NCBI RefSeq assembly: GCF_048544455.1
Contig: NC_133529.1
Span: 47,593,456 to 47,657,455, forward strand
Direction: 5' to 3'
DNA: 64,000 nt
Source: Silene latifolia
Taxonomy: Eukaryota > Streptophyta > Magnoliopsida > Caryophyllales > Caryophyllaceae
Each line of letters starts with the position of its first letter. Position 1 is the first letter of the stretch. The notes beneath the pieces were generated by a model. It had not been told where the DNA came from, searched no databases, and saw only the letters and a list, made by a program, of their open reading frames with translations. This document shows positions 42,408 to 53,400 of this stretch, piece by piece. The position numbers were made by a program, and so were the translations under genes.

Positions 42408-43751
42408 TGTAACACCCCATACTCAAGTGCCTTACCGGGACCACTCGGTATGAAGACATCACCATCTCGGTCGCCCGAGGTATGATAATCAAATAGACAA
42501 AACAGAAACAACGTTTATTATAAATAGTTTAACGAATAGTTACAATCCATGAAACCAACTAAAAGTACGATACATTATTCAAACTATCATCTGTTCTCAA
42601 TCGAAATGTAAATAAATACTAAACTACAAAGGAAGACTCTATCGTCATGTCGTGGCCATCCCAGCCTATCCCAGTATCATCTCTATACTGTTCAATATCT
42701 GCTCACCATCCCCGAATGGATCACCGCAGTTTTACAAAACAAAACAACACCGGTCAAGTACTAATCACACAATCGAGATAGATAACAACAATAAGAAGAC
42801 AAACAGTGAACCAATCACACACACATACACACACCACCAACTCCCATCATCTCAATCTTCGATCGTCCTTTGGACCCTACCGCACGATGGGGGACCGCAG
42901 CCGTTCCCACCTAAGCCCCGCTCATTGTACGAGCGATAACCCTGTCCATTAATGTGCACATCCCCTTTCGTGGCGGGTTCCACGAAGGGCGAAACTAGGG
43001 CGTGAGATCACTCCCGCAAGTGACCCCACTCAGCCGAGAACGCATTTCGAGAACCATCAACAAACACAACCACAATCACAATCACAATCACAATCATCAT
43101 ATCAAACAACTAACTACAAAGACATCACCAATATCCCATTATGGGACTAATACCGAGTAGGAAATCCTACCTGGAAAGCACAACACGCAGACGGTATCTA
43201 CAATTTGTATCAAAACGGCTCCTCTACGAATTCTCCTCCTACCATACAACACATAGATGCTACCATTCAAATACTACTCATAAAAACCCCCAATTCCTAA
43301 ATTAGGGTTTCACCAATCTTAACAAAACATTATATAAATTATATTAAAAGCTTACCCTCGACGCAAGGAATCCGACGACACGAACTACGATACGAACTGA
43401 CCGTCTGAACTCCGGGAATTGTCAAGAACGCGATTAGGAAGAAGACTAGTTGCTTTCTCTCTTAAACAGGTTTTAGGTTTTGTAAAAAGTGATTTAGAAC
43501 AATGACGAATATGTTTAAATACCTTAATCGCGTAATTAACAAAACCCGAGAAAACTCCCCCGTAAAACCGGACACTCGATCGAGTACCCAAGGTACTCGA
43601 TCGAGTACCCCCCTACTCGATCGAGTGCCCCAGCTACTCGATCGAGTGCCCAACAGGTCAGAAACTATTTTATTTCGCCACTTACCCTTACTCGACAGAG
43701 TAAGGGCTACTCGATAGAGTACCCCCAAGACTATAAATACGGAGTATTACA
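42408..43751 (-). repeat. 5' LTR of Tekay element
   Basis: 1344 bp, matching 35510-36836. Differences are mainly short indels. It abuts the GTGCA TSD. Confidence 0.9.
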
Positions 43752-43756
43752 GTGCA

Positions 43757-46131
43757 AACATTGTTGGTTCCTAAGAAAGATGACACTTGGAGGATGTGTA
43801 TTGATAGCAAGGCCATCAACAACATTACAGTCAAATACAGGTTCCCCATACCTTAGGCTGGATGACATGTTGGATGAGCTAAGTGGTGCCAGGATCTTTT
43901 CCAAGATTAATCTTAGGCAAGGCTATCATCAAGTAAGAATCAGATAAGGTGATGAATGGAAGACTGCCTTCAAAACTAAGCAAGGACTCTATGAATGGCT
44001 GGTCATGCCATTTGGTTGTCAAATCCACAAGCACCTTTATGAGACTCATGACAGAGGTGTTGAGGTCTTGTTTGGGAAGGTTTGTTGTGGTGTACTATGA
44101 TGATATCCTAATATACAACAAGACCACTGAGGAGCATCTAAATCACCTTGAAGCTGTATTCAAAAATCTGAGGGATAGTAAACTGTTTGGCAAATTGGAG
44201 AATTGTACATTCCTGACAACTGAATTAAAACTCTTTGGATACATTGTCTTTGGGAGAGGGATTTCTGTGGAACAAGATAAAATTGAAGCAGTTAAATCTT
44301 GGACATTCCCCAAGAGCATTATAGAATTGAGAGGCTTTCATGGCCTTGCTTCATTTTACAGAAGATTTATCAAGAATTTCAGTGTCATTGCTGATCCAAT
44401 TACCGAAGGCATGAATAAGGGAGAGTTTAAGTGGACTGAGAGTGCTCAACAGACTTTCAGAAATATCAAGAAGCTGCTGTGTGAAGCACATGTCCTCAGA
44501 TTGCCTGAGTTCAATTATCTGTTTGAGGTTGAATGTGATGCCAATGGTGTTGGCATTGGAGCTGTAATAATTCAAGAAAGGAAACATGTGGCTTATTTCA
44601 GTGAGAAATTAAATGGAGCCAAGCTGAGGAGTTTTATACTCTTGTCAGGGCACTTATGCATTGGAGTCATTACCTTAAACCCAAGCCATATGTGTTGCAC
44701 TCTGATCATGTGGCCTCGGAATATATCAGCGGCCAGCATAACTTGAACCACAAGCATGTTAAGTGAGTTGAATTCTTGCAGTCATTTACATTTTTAAGAA
44801 AATTAAAGGAAGACAAGCAGAACATTATTGTTGATGCACTGTCTAGGAGACACTCCTTGCTGGCAGTCATGAAAAAAAGGGTCCTTGGATTTAAATTAAT
44901 GAATGAACTGTACATGGATGATCCAAATTTCTATGAAGACTGGCAAATTCAAACCGAAGGAAATAGGGTTTAGGGAACCAAATTTTCATTGCAAAAAGGA
45001 TTTTTATTTCATGGAAATAAACTCTGTGTTCCAAGAGGCTCCTACATGGATCTATTAATCAAGGAGGTCCATTTCAGTGGTTTTAGAGAGCATTTTGGGG
45101 TTCAAAAGATTCTAGAAATATTGCAGGACCAATTTTATTGGCCTAAGATGATAGCAGATGTTCAGATTGCCCTGAGAAGATGTTCAATATGTCAACAAGC
45201 CAAGAGCTCATATCAGGCAGGCCATTATACATTTATGCCCCACTGCCAGTGCCAAGCAAGCCATGAGAGGATGCCAATACGGATTTCATTGTTGCATTAC
45301 CTAGGACTCAAAGGGGCAATGAATCTATCATCGTGGTTGTTGACAAGTTCAACAAGACGGCTCATTTTGTAGTTTTCAAGAAAACTGAGGATGCTGCAAG
45401 CATTGCTGAGCTTTATCTGAAGGAAATTGTCAGACTACATGGTGTTCCTAAAACCATTGTATCTGACAGGGATGTTATGTTGATGATTTATTTCTCGAAG
45501 ACCTTATGGAGGTTGCTAAATACAAGATTACCATTCACCACATCTCATCATCCACAGACAGATGGCCAAACTGAGGTCACTAATAAGACAGTGAGAAGGA
45601 TTTTGAGGTGTATTATCAACAAGTCATTGAAAGACTGCGATTGAATTTGCCTTCAATAGGGCACCAACATCTGCTACAGGCCACAGTCCATCGGAGGTGG
45701 TTTATGGAGTTAATCCTTTAATGCCTTTAGACCTGTCAAGTGTACTAAAGAAAGAGATGAATTATGATGCTAAGAAGCAGGCAGAACAGATGTTGAAACT
45801 GCATGCTGATGTCAAGAGACAAATTGCGAAGACAAATGAGTCCTATCAGAAGTAGGCCAGGGTTTCAAGGAAGAAGAAAGAATTTGTACCGTGGGACCTG
45901 GCGTGGATTCATCTCAGGAAAAAAAAGTTCCCAGCTAAAAAAAAGAATAAGTAAGGGCCAAGAGTTGAGGGTCGTTTTGAAATCATTAAAAGGGTTGGTC
46001 CAAATGCATACAAAGTTGATCTTTCTGGTGAGTATGGTGTTCATAGAACATTTAATATTGGTGATCTGAGTCTATACTATGGTGAGTCAGAAGATGAAGA
46101 GGAACCAGGATTGAGGTCAAGCTCTTTCTAA
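43757..46131 (+). pseudogene. RT, RNase H and integrase of outer gypsy element
   Basis: RT resumes after the Tekay insertion: [19 protein letters not shown], stops and frame changes near 43860 and 43947, then [11 protein letters not shown] (about 44090) where YVDD/FIDD is usual. RNase H has VECDANGVGIGAV. The integrase zinc domain (44989-45240) has HFSGFREHFG and CSICQQAK, and the core (45333-45644) has VSDRDVM and HPQTDGQTEV. The tail ends near 46131 with FNIGDLSLYYGESEDEEEPG. The reading is scattered over several frames, so it is not functional. Confidence 0.8.
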
Positions 46132-46579
46132 CCACGGAGGATACAATAGGAGCTGACATACAGGGCTCAACTGATCAAAGCCACATATGAGGCCAAGGCC
46201 AATCAGGCTCAACCAGTGCTCAGGCAGGCTCATCCAATGCTCAGGTTACCAAGAGATTCACAAGGTCCAACTATCAGTTGTCAATCTGGCCAGCTGATAG
46301 CAACTTTAATAAAGCAACAAGTCTTTAAAAGTTCCAGGGTTAACAGTCCTAGTTAAGTTCATTTAGCAGCTGAATAATAAAGCAACTGGTATATGAAATG
46401 TCATTGTCAAGGTTTTCTCATTTGATCAAGCAAAGACCAAGCTAAGAATTCGAGGCCTTTGGGAAGTATACCACAAGAACAAGCCATCTTTTGCTTAAGT
46501 TAAAAAAGCAGCTGGAGCCATGAACTTATAAAGAAAGCAAACATCTCAAGGCATGCACCATAACAAAACAAAAGGGGAC
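46132..46579 (+). other. 3' untranslated region and polypurine tract of outer gypsy element
   Basis: No ORF. It ends with AAAACAAAAGGGGAC, a good polypurine tract, directly before the LTR start TGATAGCC. Confidence 0.7.
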
Positions 46580-47347
46580 TGATAGCCTGAATTTCCCTGT
46601 GTTTTACCTATGCTTTTACCTTAATTGACCTAATTGTAATATATTATATTATGTTATATATTTCCTATATGGATTTGTAGCCCTTGGATCACATTGTACT
46701 CAACTGTAATCAAAGGCTGGCCTATATAAGGACCATTGCCTCCAGCTGAGAAAAGCAGATTATTTTGAATGAATGAAAACCTGAGATTTCTCTCAACCAT
46801 TTCAAACTTGTGGAAAGCTGTAGTTTGAGTCCAGACTTGATAAATTAACCTGTCTTAATTTGTGGTTAGTTTGATCAATGTTCTGTTTGGCATTAATTAG
46901 ATTAATCATGTGCTTGGCTGTGGATTAACTTCGTTGTGTTGTCAGGTTTAAGCCTAGGATTCCTGTGTTTAATCGTGGAATTCTTTGATTAAACTTGTTA
47001 AATTATATTCTTGAGTTTCCTGTGAATCTTCTATGGGAAATTTAGATTATAATTATATCGTTGTGTCATCTAAATTCCAAAACAGTTCGGTTCAGGCAAA
47101 TTGTCAGTTTGTTCATCTATTGGACAAATGTGTTGAATTTATTAAAAATAGTTAAAATGATCTAAAATTCTTGAAATTTCACTCAGAGTCAGTCATCATA
47201 TTAAAGTTATTTGTCACAAATATTCAAGAATTTAGGAACCATTTGGTATTCTATTAAATTACAGAAGCTTATGACATCCAATTCTTATCAGTTAATTTTC
47301 GGTCAGAGTTCTTTTTATTATTGACCGTCCTTGGGTTTTACACTGCA
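46580..47347 (+). repeat. 3' LTR of outer gypsy element
   Basis: 768 bp from TGATAGCC to CACTGCA. The last 290 bp match 33145-33434. Confidence 0.75.
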
Positions 47348-47899
47348 ATAGGGACCTTACTATCTTCAATCATATATTATTCAATTTTATAAAGATAATC
47401 AATTTTACTAGCATTAGATTTTCTGTAGGTAGAGGATGAAGAGGAGCGTAATAGGATATTTGATGTGTTTTCCATTTTTGTGATAATGGACCAGAAACCA
47501 TAACATAGCCACTTTATTGCTTTGAAGTTTGTAAGAATAATGAGTTATCTCCTTTTTTAAACAACGAGGCACAAGGGTATGAGAAGATAACTAGTGTAAG
47601 ACCCGTGAAAATTCACGGGGCTGTATTAAATTTTTAGAAATTAAATCTATTTATTAAATTTGTGAGATGTTTGTAATATGGTTTATCTATATAGATAGTT
47701 TTGATGGCCGAGTCTCGCTCGACATATAAATGTTTATCTTTTAGATCTCTTAAGACTCATATTATGAATAAAACGGATTAAATAATACCTTATTTATTGA
47801 GATAGGACAATTATTTTGCCATCCCTAAAAGCTTTCCTTTTATTTTACCAATTTAAGTAGACTCGTCATAATGTTTCGTTCTATTTGATCCGTCATAAC
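47348..47899. other. Non-coding flank with a short hairpin
   Basis: No ORF or identifiable element. CCCGTGAA and TTCACGGG at 47602-47619 form an 8-bp stem with a 2-bp loop. Confidence 0.5.
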
Positions 47900-48374
47900 G
47901 TTAAAATGTTTTAGGTTATTCTACTTGGCAGCCCTGTGTTTTTTCGTATTCTATGGTATACCCCTCTTTTTTGAGTTAAAAAAAATACTTTGACCGTCTA
48001 TAATTCTTGGTCACGAATTTGGAAACGACATTTTTTTGTTTAAACAAAATATCTCTTTAAGACGATCAATTTGGAAAAAAAAATTGTTACTTAATGAACT
48101 CGCAGCCATGAGATATAGTTGGTCAAAGTTTATTTGGTTAAAAACGTTTGACCAACCGTGACTGTTGCATTAAGTTTCGAAAGTGGTAATATTTTTTTAA
48201 AATCGAATCACTTTAAACGGAGATCAATTTGAAAACAAAAAAAATCGTTGCGTTTTGAATTCGTGACCATAAGTTATACGCGCACCCAATTTTTTTTAGT
48301 GGAAAAAGAGGATACCACATAGAATTTGAAAAAATATAGGGATGTCCATATAGAATATCCTAAATGATTTTAAC
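47900..48374. mobile_element. Foldback MITE-like element
   Basis: 47900-47975 and the reverse complement of 48300-48374 match over about 75 bp, starting GTTAAAATGTTTTAGG versus GTTAAAATCATTTAGG. Inner segments also pair in part, so most of the 475 bp can fold. No ORF. No clear TSD, so the superfamily is unknown. Confidence 0.65.
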
Positions 48375-49042
48375 CGTTAAATGAGAATTTGTGATATAGT
48401 TTTCTATTAAAGTAAAAATATTTTGATACTAAAATGGGTTCATAATTCCCAAGCCTTGGACGCGAAATAAAAATACAATTAACATTGTTAAGTTGGTTAA
48501 TAGTTAATACTCCGCAGTTGTTAGTATGACCTTAGTGTACCTTTGAATAAAAGAAAAAAAGAAAAAGAAAAAAGAAATTTCACATACACACTCCATTAAC
48601 AAACCCGAGTAATATCAGTATTCACTACTACTCCGCCATTTTTACACCTACCTTTATTCACACTCGTACCTTTTCACTTTCCAGTTTATTACCTTGTACT
48701 AAATCTAATGCTCTCCTATTTTTACACTTTCAATAATATCATCTATCATCATCAGTCATCCATCATCGACAAATTCCATTGTACCAAAAAGCCTATAATT
48801 TTGCCAACTCAACGAACTCCATACTAATTTGTTAAAGAAGCGCAGTCATTGCTCATTACCACTTGACGTCGGCAGTCACCCACGACGGTCCAGATCTCTC
48901 CGGCGCATCGACCCAACTCCACCGTCGCCAGCCCTTTCCTTTTTCTTTGTCCTCTTCACTGTATAATCCAACCACTAAAATATGGCACAAGTCTGAGTAC
49001 AATTAGTACACTCACACAAAACACATAATAGGAATAATTTAC
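48375..49042. other. No recognisable feature
   Basis: AT-rich sequence with a purine microsatellite-like stretch near 48550-48575 and a C-rich section near 48880-48950. No ORF or repeat boundary I can support. Confidence 0.4.
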
Positions 49043-50050
49043 CTGTTTGTTACCACGTGAACCAAGATGAGGAGTAGCTACAGTGACAAAATTCATTGCT
49101 TGAAGACCTCCGATTGTCCCTCTTGAATTCTCATTATCACCCTTAGGTGGTTGATACAGAATACCAATTGCATATCTTGCGACTAAACCACCAACTGAAT
49201 GTGCAACAAAGGAAATTTTACGAAGCTCTGGCTTGTTTTCAATAATTTCCTGAACCTGAAATTGATGACCTCGCTTAACCCAATGAAACCAACATAATGT
49301 TTCTCTAACAAATTTGAAAAGCAGAACAACAGAAGGTAAGTTAGCTACTAAATTATTTTGTATTTTTAACAAAGGTCCAAGTTAACCAACCTGTTTGCCA
49401 ATCTCCGAGCCATGACATCTACCCCATCTAACGTCAGCTTTGACCCGTTCCGTTCACTGCCTGTTACATTATATTATAGTATATCAAGCAAAAGTGCAAA
49501 ATTACCTTATAAGAAAGATCCACCAAGGACAATTTTCCATACAGAAACGCTGTTAGGAGATTGTTATATGACCAATCAGACATAACATAATTTTTTGCCG
49601 AAAACAGAACTTTACTCACTAATTAATGATAAAGAAGGATAGAGAAAGCCTGTGCACCACAAAACATAATTTTTTGCCATACATCCATAAATTCAACTCT
49701 TGTTTTAATAAAGTAACTTCATTCTCATCTATTGGTTCGAACAGTCCATGGAAGATGGAAAAAGAGTTTACGGCCGATGCTTTCATGACTAAAAAATCAC
49801 TACTTCATGAATCCACAATCCCGAACAACTCACAATTTACGGATGTAACAACCAGAAATATGACATGGTTGAGAACATCTATCACTACTATTTTCGAAAG
49901 AAATTAAAGTACACAATATTTTTAACATAACATTAAGCTTAAAGACGATAAAAACCAAGTGGAGAAAAAGAAGTTTCTTTACAGTGAACAAATACTTTAT
50001 CTGAAAGCATTCTAACAAACTGTTCTCCGCCAAACTTCCAATCTGCGGCA
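49043..50050 (-). pseudogene. Partial DUF676-type serine esterase/lipase-like gene, three exons
   Basis: Three exons join in frame: 50050-49983 (DWKFGGEQFVRMLSDKVFVH), 49460-49387 (CSERNGSKLTLDGVDVM) and 49255-49043. The last holds FVAHSVGGLVARYAIG, whose HSxGG motif contains the expected nucleophile Ser, and VTVATPHLGSRGNKQ. Introns have GT-AG ends; the second donor is best at GTTAAC after AACAGGTTG. This is the DUF676 alpha/beta-hydrolase family, whose plant members are putative lipases. The exon with the HGxxG oxyanion motif and the later exons with the catalytic Asp and His were not found nearby, so it looks like a fragment, though distant exons cannot be excluded. Confidence 0.7.
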
Positions 50051-51084
50051 CTGCAGCCATAGACACAAGAAATTACTCATTTAAACACATGCAACAACCA
50101 TCAAGAACATTACATAGCACCTCAACCTCTCTATGGCGGAGTAAGAGCGGGTATACACATCTTCGATCCTATCTCTAGATAACTAATAATGAAAATTGCA
50201 TGGACTTACTACTAATTTGCAATATAAGAAAGTGAAGGTAGTTTAATGAGCTATCGCTAATTTGCTTCTTCCACTGTTTCCATCATGTATCATAGCCAAA
50301 ATTAGAGTCTAGGAGGATGTTGAATTTTTGAAATCACTACCAAGAGGCATTACAGCTTCACACGCATCTTCACGATTTTCTTGTCAAGCTTTGATATCGC
50401 CATTGTTGCTTCTTTTCACTGATTCACATACCCAAAAAATAAATAAATTATAACTAAGACCCAACAATTTAAATAAAAAAAAGCTATAATTTTAATTTAT
50501 AAAGTAAATTAAATGAAAGTAATAGAAAAAGGAGACCGAGATACCAGTGAGGCAATTGAGAGATAGCGAAGCCTTAGAAGTAAAGGGTGGAAGTAAAAAT
50601 GATATTTAGGCAAAGATTAAAATGGATATTTAGGGTTTTGAGTTTATGATGTTATACTGGAACATCATTGCCATGAAAACGAAAAACCACCGACCGGCGA
50701 CCAGCCTATATCGCACTGTCTTCTGCGTCATCTTCCAACATCATACAAACGTGGTGGTTGTGCGGTATTGGTGTTGGGTTTTGTTGGATGAGATCTGGAG
50801 AGAGAAGTCAGGAAAGGTTGGGGATGATGATTGAATTGTGAGTGTGTTAGAAATTTATTTTGAATGAGGCTTGTTTTTTGGAAAATGGATTTACCTGGTA
50901 AGTTGTGATCTAGATAGGGATGAATTAATAATGGACATTGAAGCACGCCGGCTTAGGAAATTGTATACTGATAGAAAAAGAATTGACAGTTTTACTTTTC
51001 CTTTTTCTACTAAATGTTCATTGTCATTCTAGCATAGAGAATGACAAAGGGATAGGTTAAAAGTACGCCACATTTAATTGGACT

Positions 51085-51115
<31 letters not shown>

Positions 51116-51528
51116 TTTTTTTGCTGACGTGGCCATATTGCAAAACTGTGATTGGCTCAAACAAAACTGGTTTTGTGAGGTTGAATGTGAGGGCTGCATT
51201 ACCTTAATTCTCAAAGGAGATTGTGCCACCTCAGCGGTTTTACAAGATTCTTTTATATATATAATGATACTTGGGTTCTTATGATTATAAAACCGAGGTG
51301 ATTCTTCTATTCATCAATTTGCACCTCAAGGTACAAGACACATAGAACTCAATGGTATTATTTTCTCATATTCTTTTTCATATTTTTAAATTGAATTTCC
51401 GTTGAGGAAGATCCACTAAGTGGCAACCACAGAGCATACTTGCCACTTTAAACACCTTGTATGAGATTGCCCATTATTTGCTTAAAATTGTTTTTTGGAA
51501 GATAAGAGCCAAAGGTTATTCCGCCATG
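50051..51528. other. No recognisable gene; poly-T tracts
   Basis: No exon of the lipase-like gene was recognised here. Nearly uninterrupted T runs fill 51087-51122. ORFs in this stretch are short and unconvincing. Confidence 0.4.
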
Positions 51529-51976
51529 GCTCTGATACCAAGATTATGAACACATAGTGAATACAACCACAAATGAGGTTTTAAATGATCAATGTATTTT
51601 TAAGAGTATTATTATGAATAAGTTTGACAATATTATAGATAAAGGTATACCTGACAAAATAAAACCGAACCCAAAAAACCGATCTAAACCTCTAAATTGA
51701 TAACTGATCGGCCACTCGATATGAATAAATTAAGTAGTACTCGGAGCCCGATTCCATCCGAATCAAACCGAAACTGAATCGAACTCCATAATAACCCAAT
51801 GAAACCCGAACTTGAATAGACCTGAACCGATAAAAACTGAACTGATTCACTTGAATGAAAACTGTTTATTTTCTCATAAATACACTCAAATTTAGGTGTT
51901 TTTCATTGATTATTTATTTATTAATAGTATTATCAGTTATTACATTCAAATTGGAAAGTATAAGGTCCATTTAAGC

Positions 51977-52573
51977 TAGACCTGTCAAACGGGTCGGGTC
52001 CCGGGTCGGGTCAGAATACGGGTCGGGTCAAATACGGGTTGGGTCAGATACGGGTCGGGTTATACGGGACACGGGTCGGGTTAGGGTCAGAATACGGGTC
52101 AAGAAATAATTTTTAACGTCTTTTTTAAACGATTTTTTTAATTTAAAAAATATTTTTTTTTAAAAGTAAAATATATTTAAAATTTTTATTTTAACCATAT
52201 TCATCATATACAAAAAATTATATTGATATAATTATTAAAATAAAGTTTTTTTAATAATTATTTTATTATTAAATATTATAAAAGTTATATAAAATTGACT
52301 TTTTAGTTTAATTTTTAATTTTAAGTAATAAAAAAATTATTTTTTAACTATATTTTCAAATATAATATATAAATATCAATATTTTTAATAAAATTCATGA
52401 TTTTTCCTTGACCCAACGGGTCGAACCGTTCGGGTCGGGTCTCGACCCTAAAATAACGGGTCATTTCGAGTTCGGGTCAAACGGGTCGCGGGTCGAAAAA
52501 ACCGGGTTTGTAACCCTCAAAAACGGGTCGGGCGGGTCGGGTTTTCGGGTCGGGTCGAGTTTTGACAGGTCTA
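51977..52573. mobile_element. hAT-like MITE rich in CGGGTCGGGT, with 8-bp TSD
   Basis: The ends TAGACCTGTCAAA and TTTTGACAGGTCTA are inverted repeats. Both sides carry the direct 8-bp duplication ATTTAAGC (51969-51976, 52574-52581), the TSD length of hAT transposons. The 597-bp body has G-rich CGGGTCGGGT-type repeats near each end (51989-52100, 52410-52560) and an AT-rich middle. No transposase. Confidence 0.85.
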
Positions 52574-52659
52574 ATTTAAGCCATTTTTTAACTCTCAATT
52601 CGAGAAACTATGACCCGAAATTCAATTGAACTAAAATAAACCTGACCCATATAGTACTG

Positions 52660-53165
52660 AACTCAAAATAGCACAAACCGATTAAAGTTGCTTGCCGTAA
52701 TGAACCCGATCGAAATCGAAATTAATTTAACCCGAACTAAATCGAACCGATTTAACCCGACCCAATTGACCCGACTCAAAAAGACTAACCCGAGACCCGA
52801 AGTGACCCGAACTACATCACCCGAATGTGACCCGAAAACCAGAATTGACCGGACCTGACCCGAACATGACCCGAGTTTTCTTGATCCGTAGCTGACCCGA
52901 CCCGTAAATGACCCGATCCTAAACCACCGAACTCAAAAATAACCCGACAAAATATAACTCTAATTGACCAAAAAGACTTGAAATGTCTATTTCTTTATTA
53001 TTCATTGACACGAAATGACCCGACCCGAAACAACCCGACCCGCTTGACCCGAAACAGACCCGAAACCCGAAATGACCCGTCTCGACCCGAATTAACCCGA
53101 AATCGATGAGAGACCCAAAATGACCCGACCCGAACCCGACCCGTTAACCCGTTTTGCCAAGTCTA
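52660..53165. repeat. Degenerate GACCCGA tract
   Basis: Dozens of ACCCGA/GACCCGAA-like units, complementary in sense to the G-rich repeats of the neighbouring MITE. It ends GTTTTGCCAAGTCTA, which resembles an inverted copy of TATACCTGACAAAAT at 51646-51660, so 51646-53165 may be an older related element into which the MITE went; no TSD was found for it. Confidence 0.55.
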
Positions 53166-53400
53166 AATTATTAAGAAGTGGATATATTTTACAAGAAAGG
53201 TTTATGACAGATGTTTAAGAGAGGTATAACACAACTTAGCTTGCTTATATCAAGTGCCAAGCAACCTCTATTTATAGTGCAAGTTAGGTGGAATATTACA
53301 ATCATCTTAGACTTATGCTAATCACATCCCATAATATATAATTATACACCATAAATTTAAAGATTGTATTTTATACCATTTCTTTATTATACTACTATTT

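Larger units (their letters stand above)
35510..43751 (-). mobile_element. Tekay-type chromovirus (Ty3/gypsy)
   Basis: 8242 bp with LTRs 35510-36836 and 42408-43751 and the TSD GTGCA (35505-35509, 43752-43756). The minus strand gives leader, gag with zinc knuckle, protease, RT, RNase H, integrase and a C-terminal chromodomain-like segment. The LTR start TGTAATACTCC and the chromodomain point to the Tekay/Del clade (family knowledge). The LTRs differ mainly by 1-3-bp indels, and gag is frameshifted repeatedly, which could be decay or consensus error. Confidence 0.88.
33145..47347 (+). mobile_element. Old Ty3/gypsy element, degraded, hosting a Tekay element
   Basis: A plus-strand element with a truncated 5' LTR, primer site, gag, protease, RT, RNase H, integrase, polypurine tract and complete 3' LTR. 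Its RT region is split at 35509/43757 by the Tekay insertion. The 290 bp of LTR present in both copies differ at about 12% of sites plus indels, making it the oldest dated layer here. Many stops and frameshifts show it is dead. It keeps pol in gypsy order; I could not place the lineage with confidence. Confidence 0.8.
51529..53400 (-). mobile_element. LTR and primer-site remnant of an LTR retrotransposon
   Basis: The reverse complement of 51529-51540 is TGGTATCAGAGC, the initiator-Met primer site, followed by LTR-like sequence (plus-strand start TGAACACATAG, 51547). A minus-strand TATA sequence CTATAAATAGAGG lies near 53270. The distal boundary is a guess. The interior holds a hAT-like MITE and a CCCGA-rich tract. 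No partner LTR is in the window. Confidence 0.5.

Noticed and set aside
50646..50946. Short ORFs near 50.7 kb as first exon of the lipase-like gene
   Set aside because: No HGxxG motif or family similarity, and no supporting splice pattern.
51989..52100. CGGGTCGGGT repeats as telomeric DNA
   Set aside because: The unit differs from the plant telomere repeat TTTAGGG and is confined within MITE boundaries.
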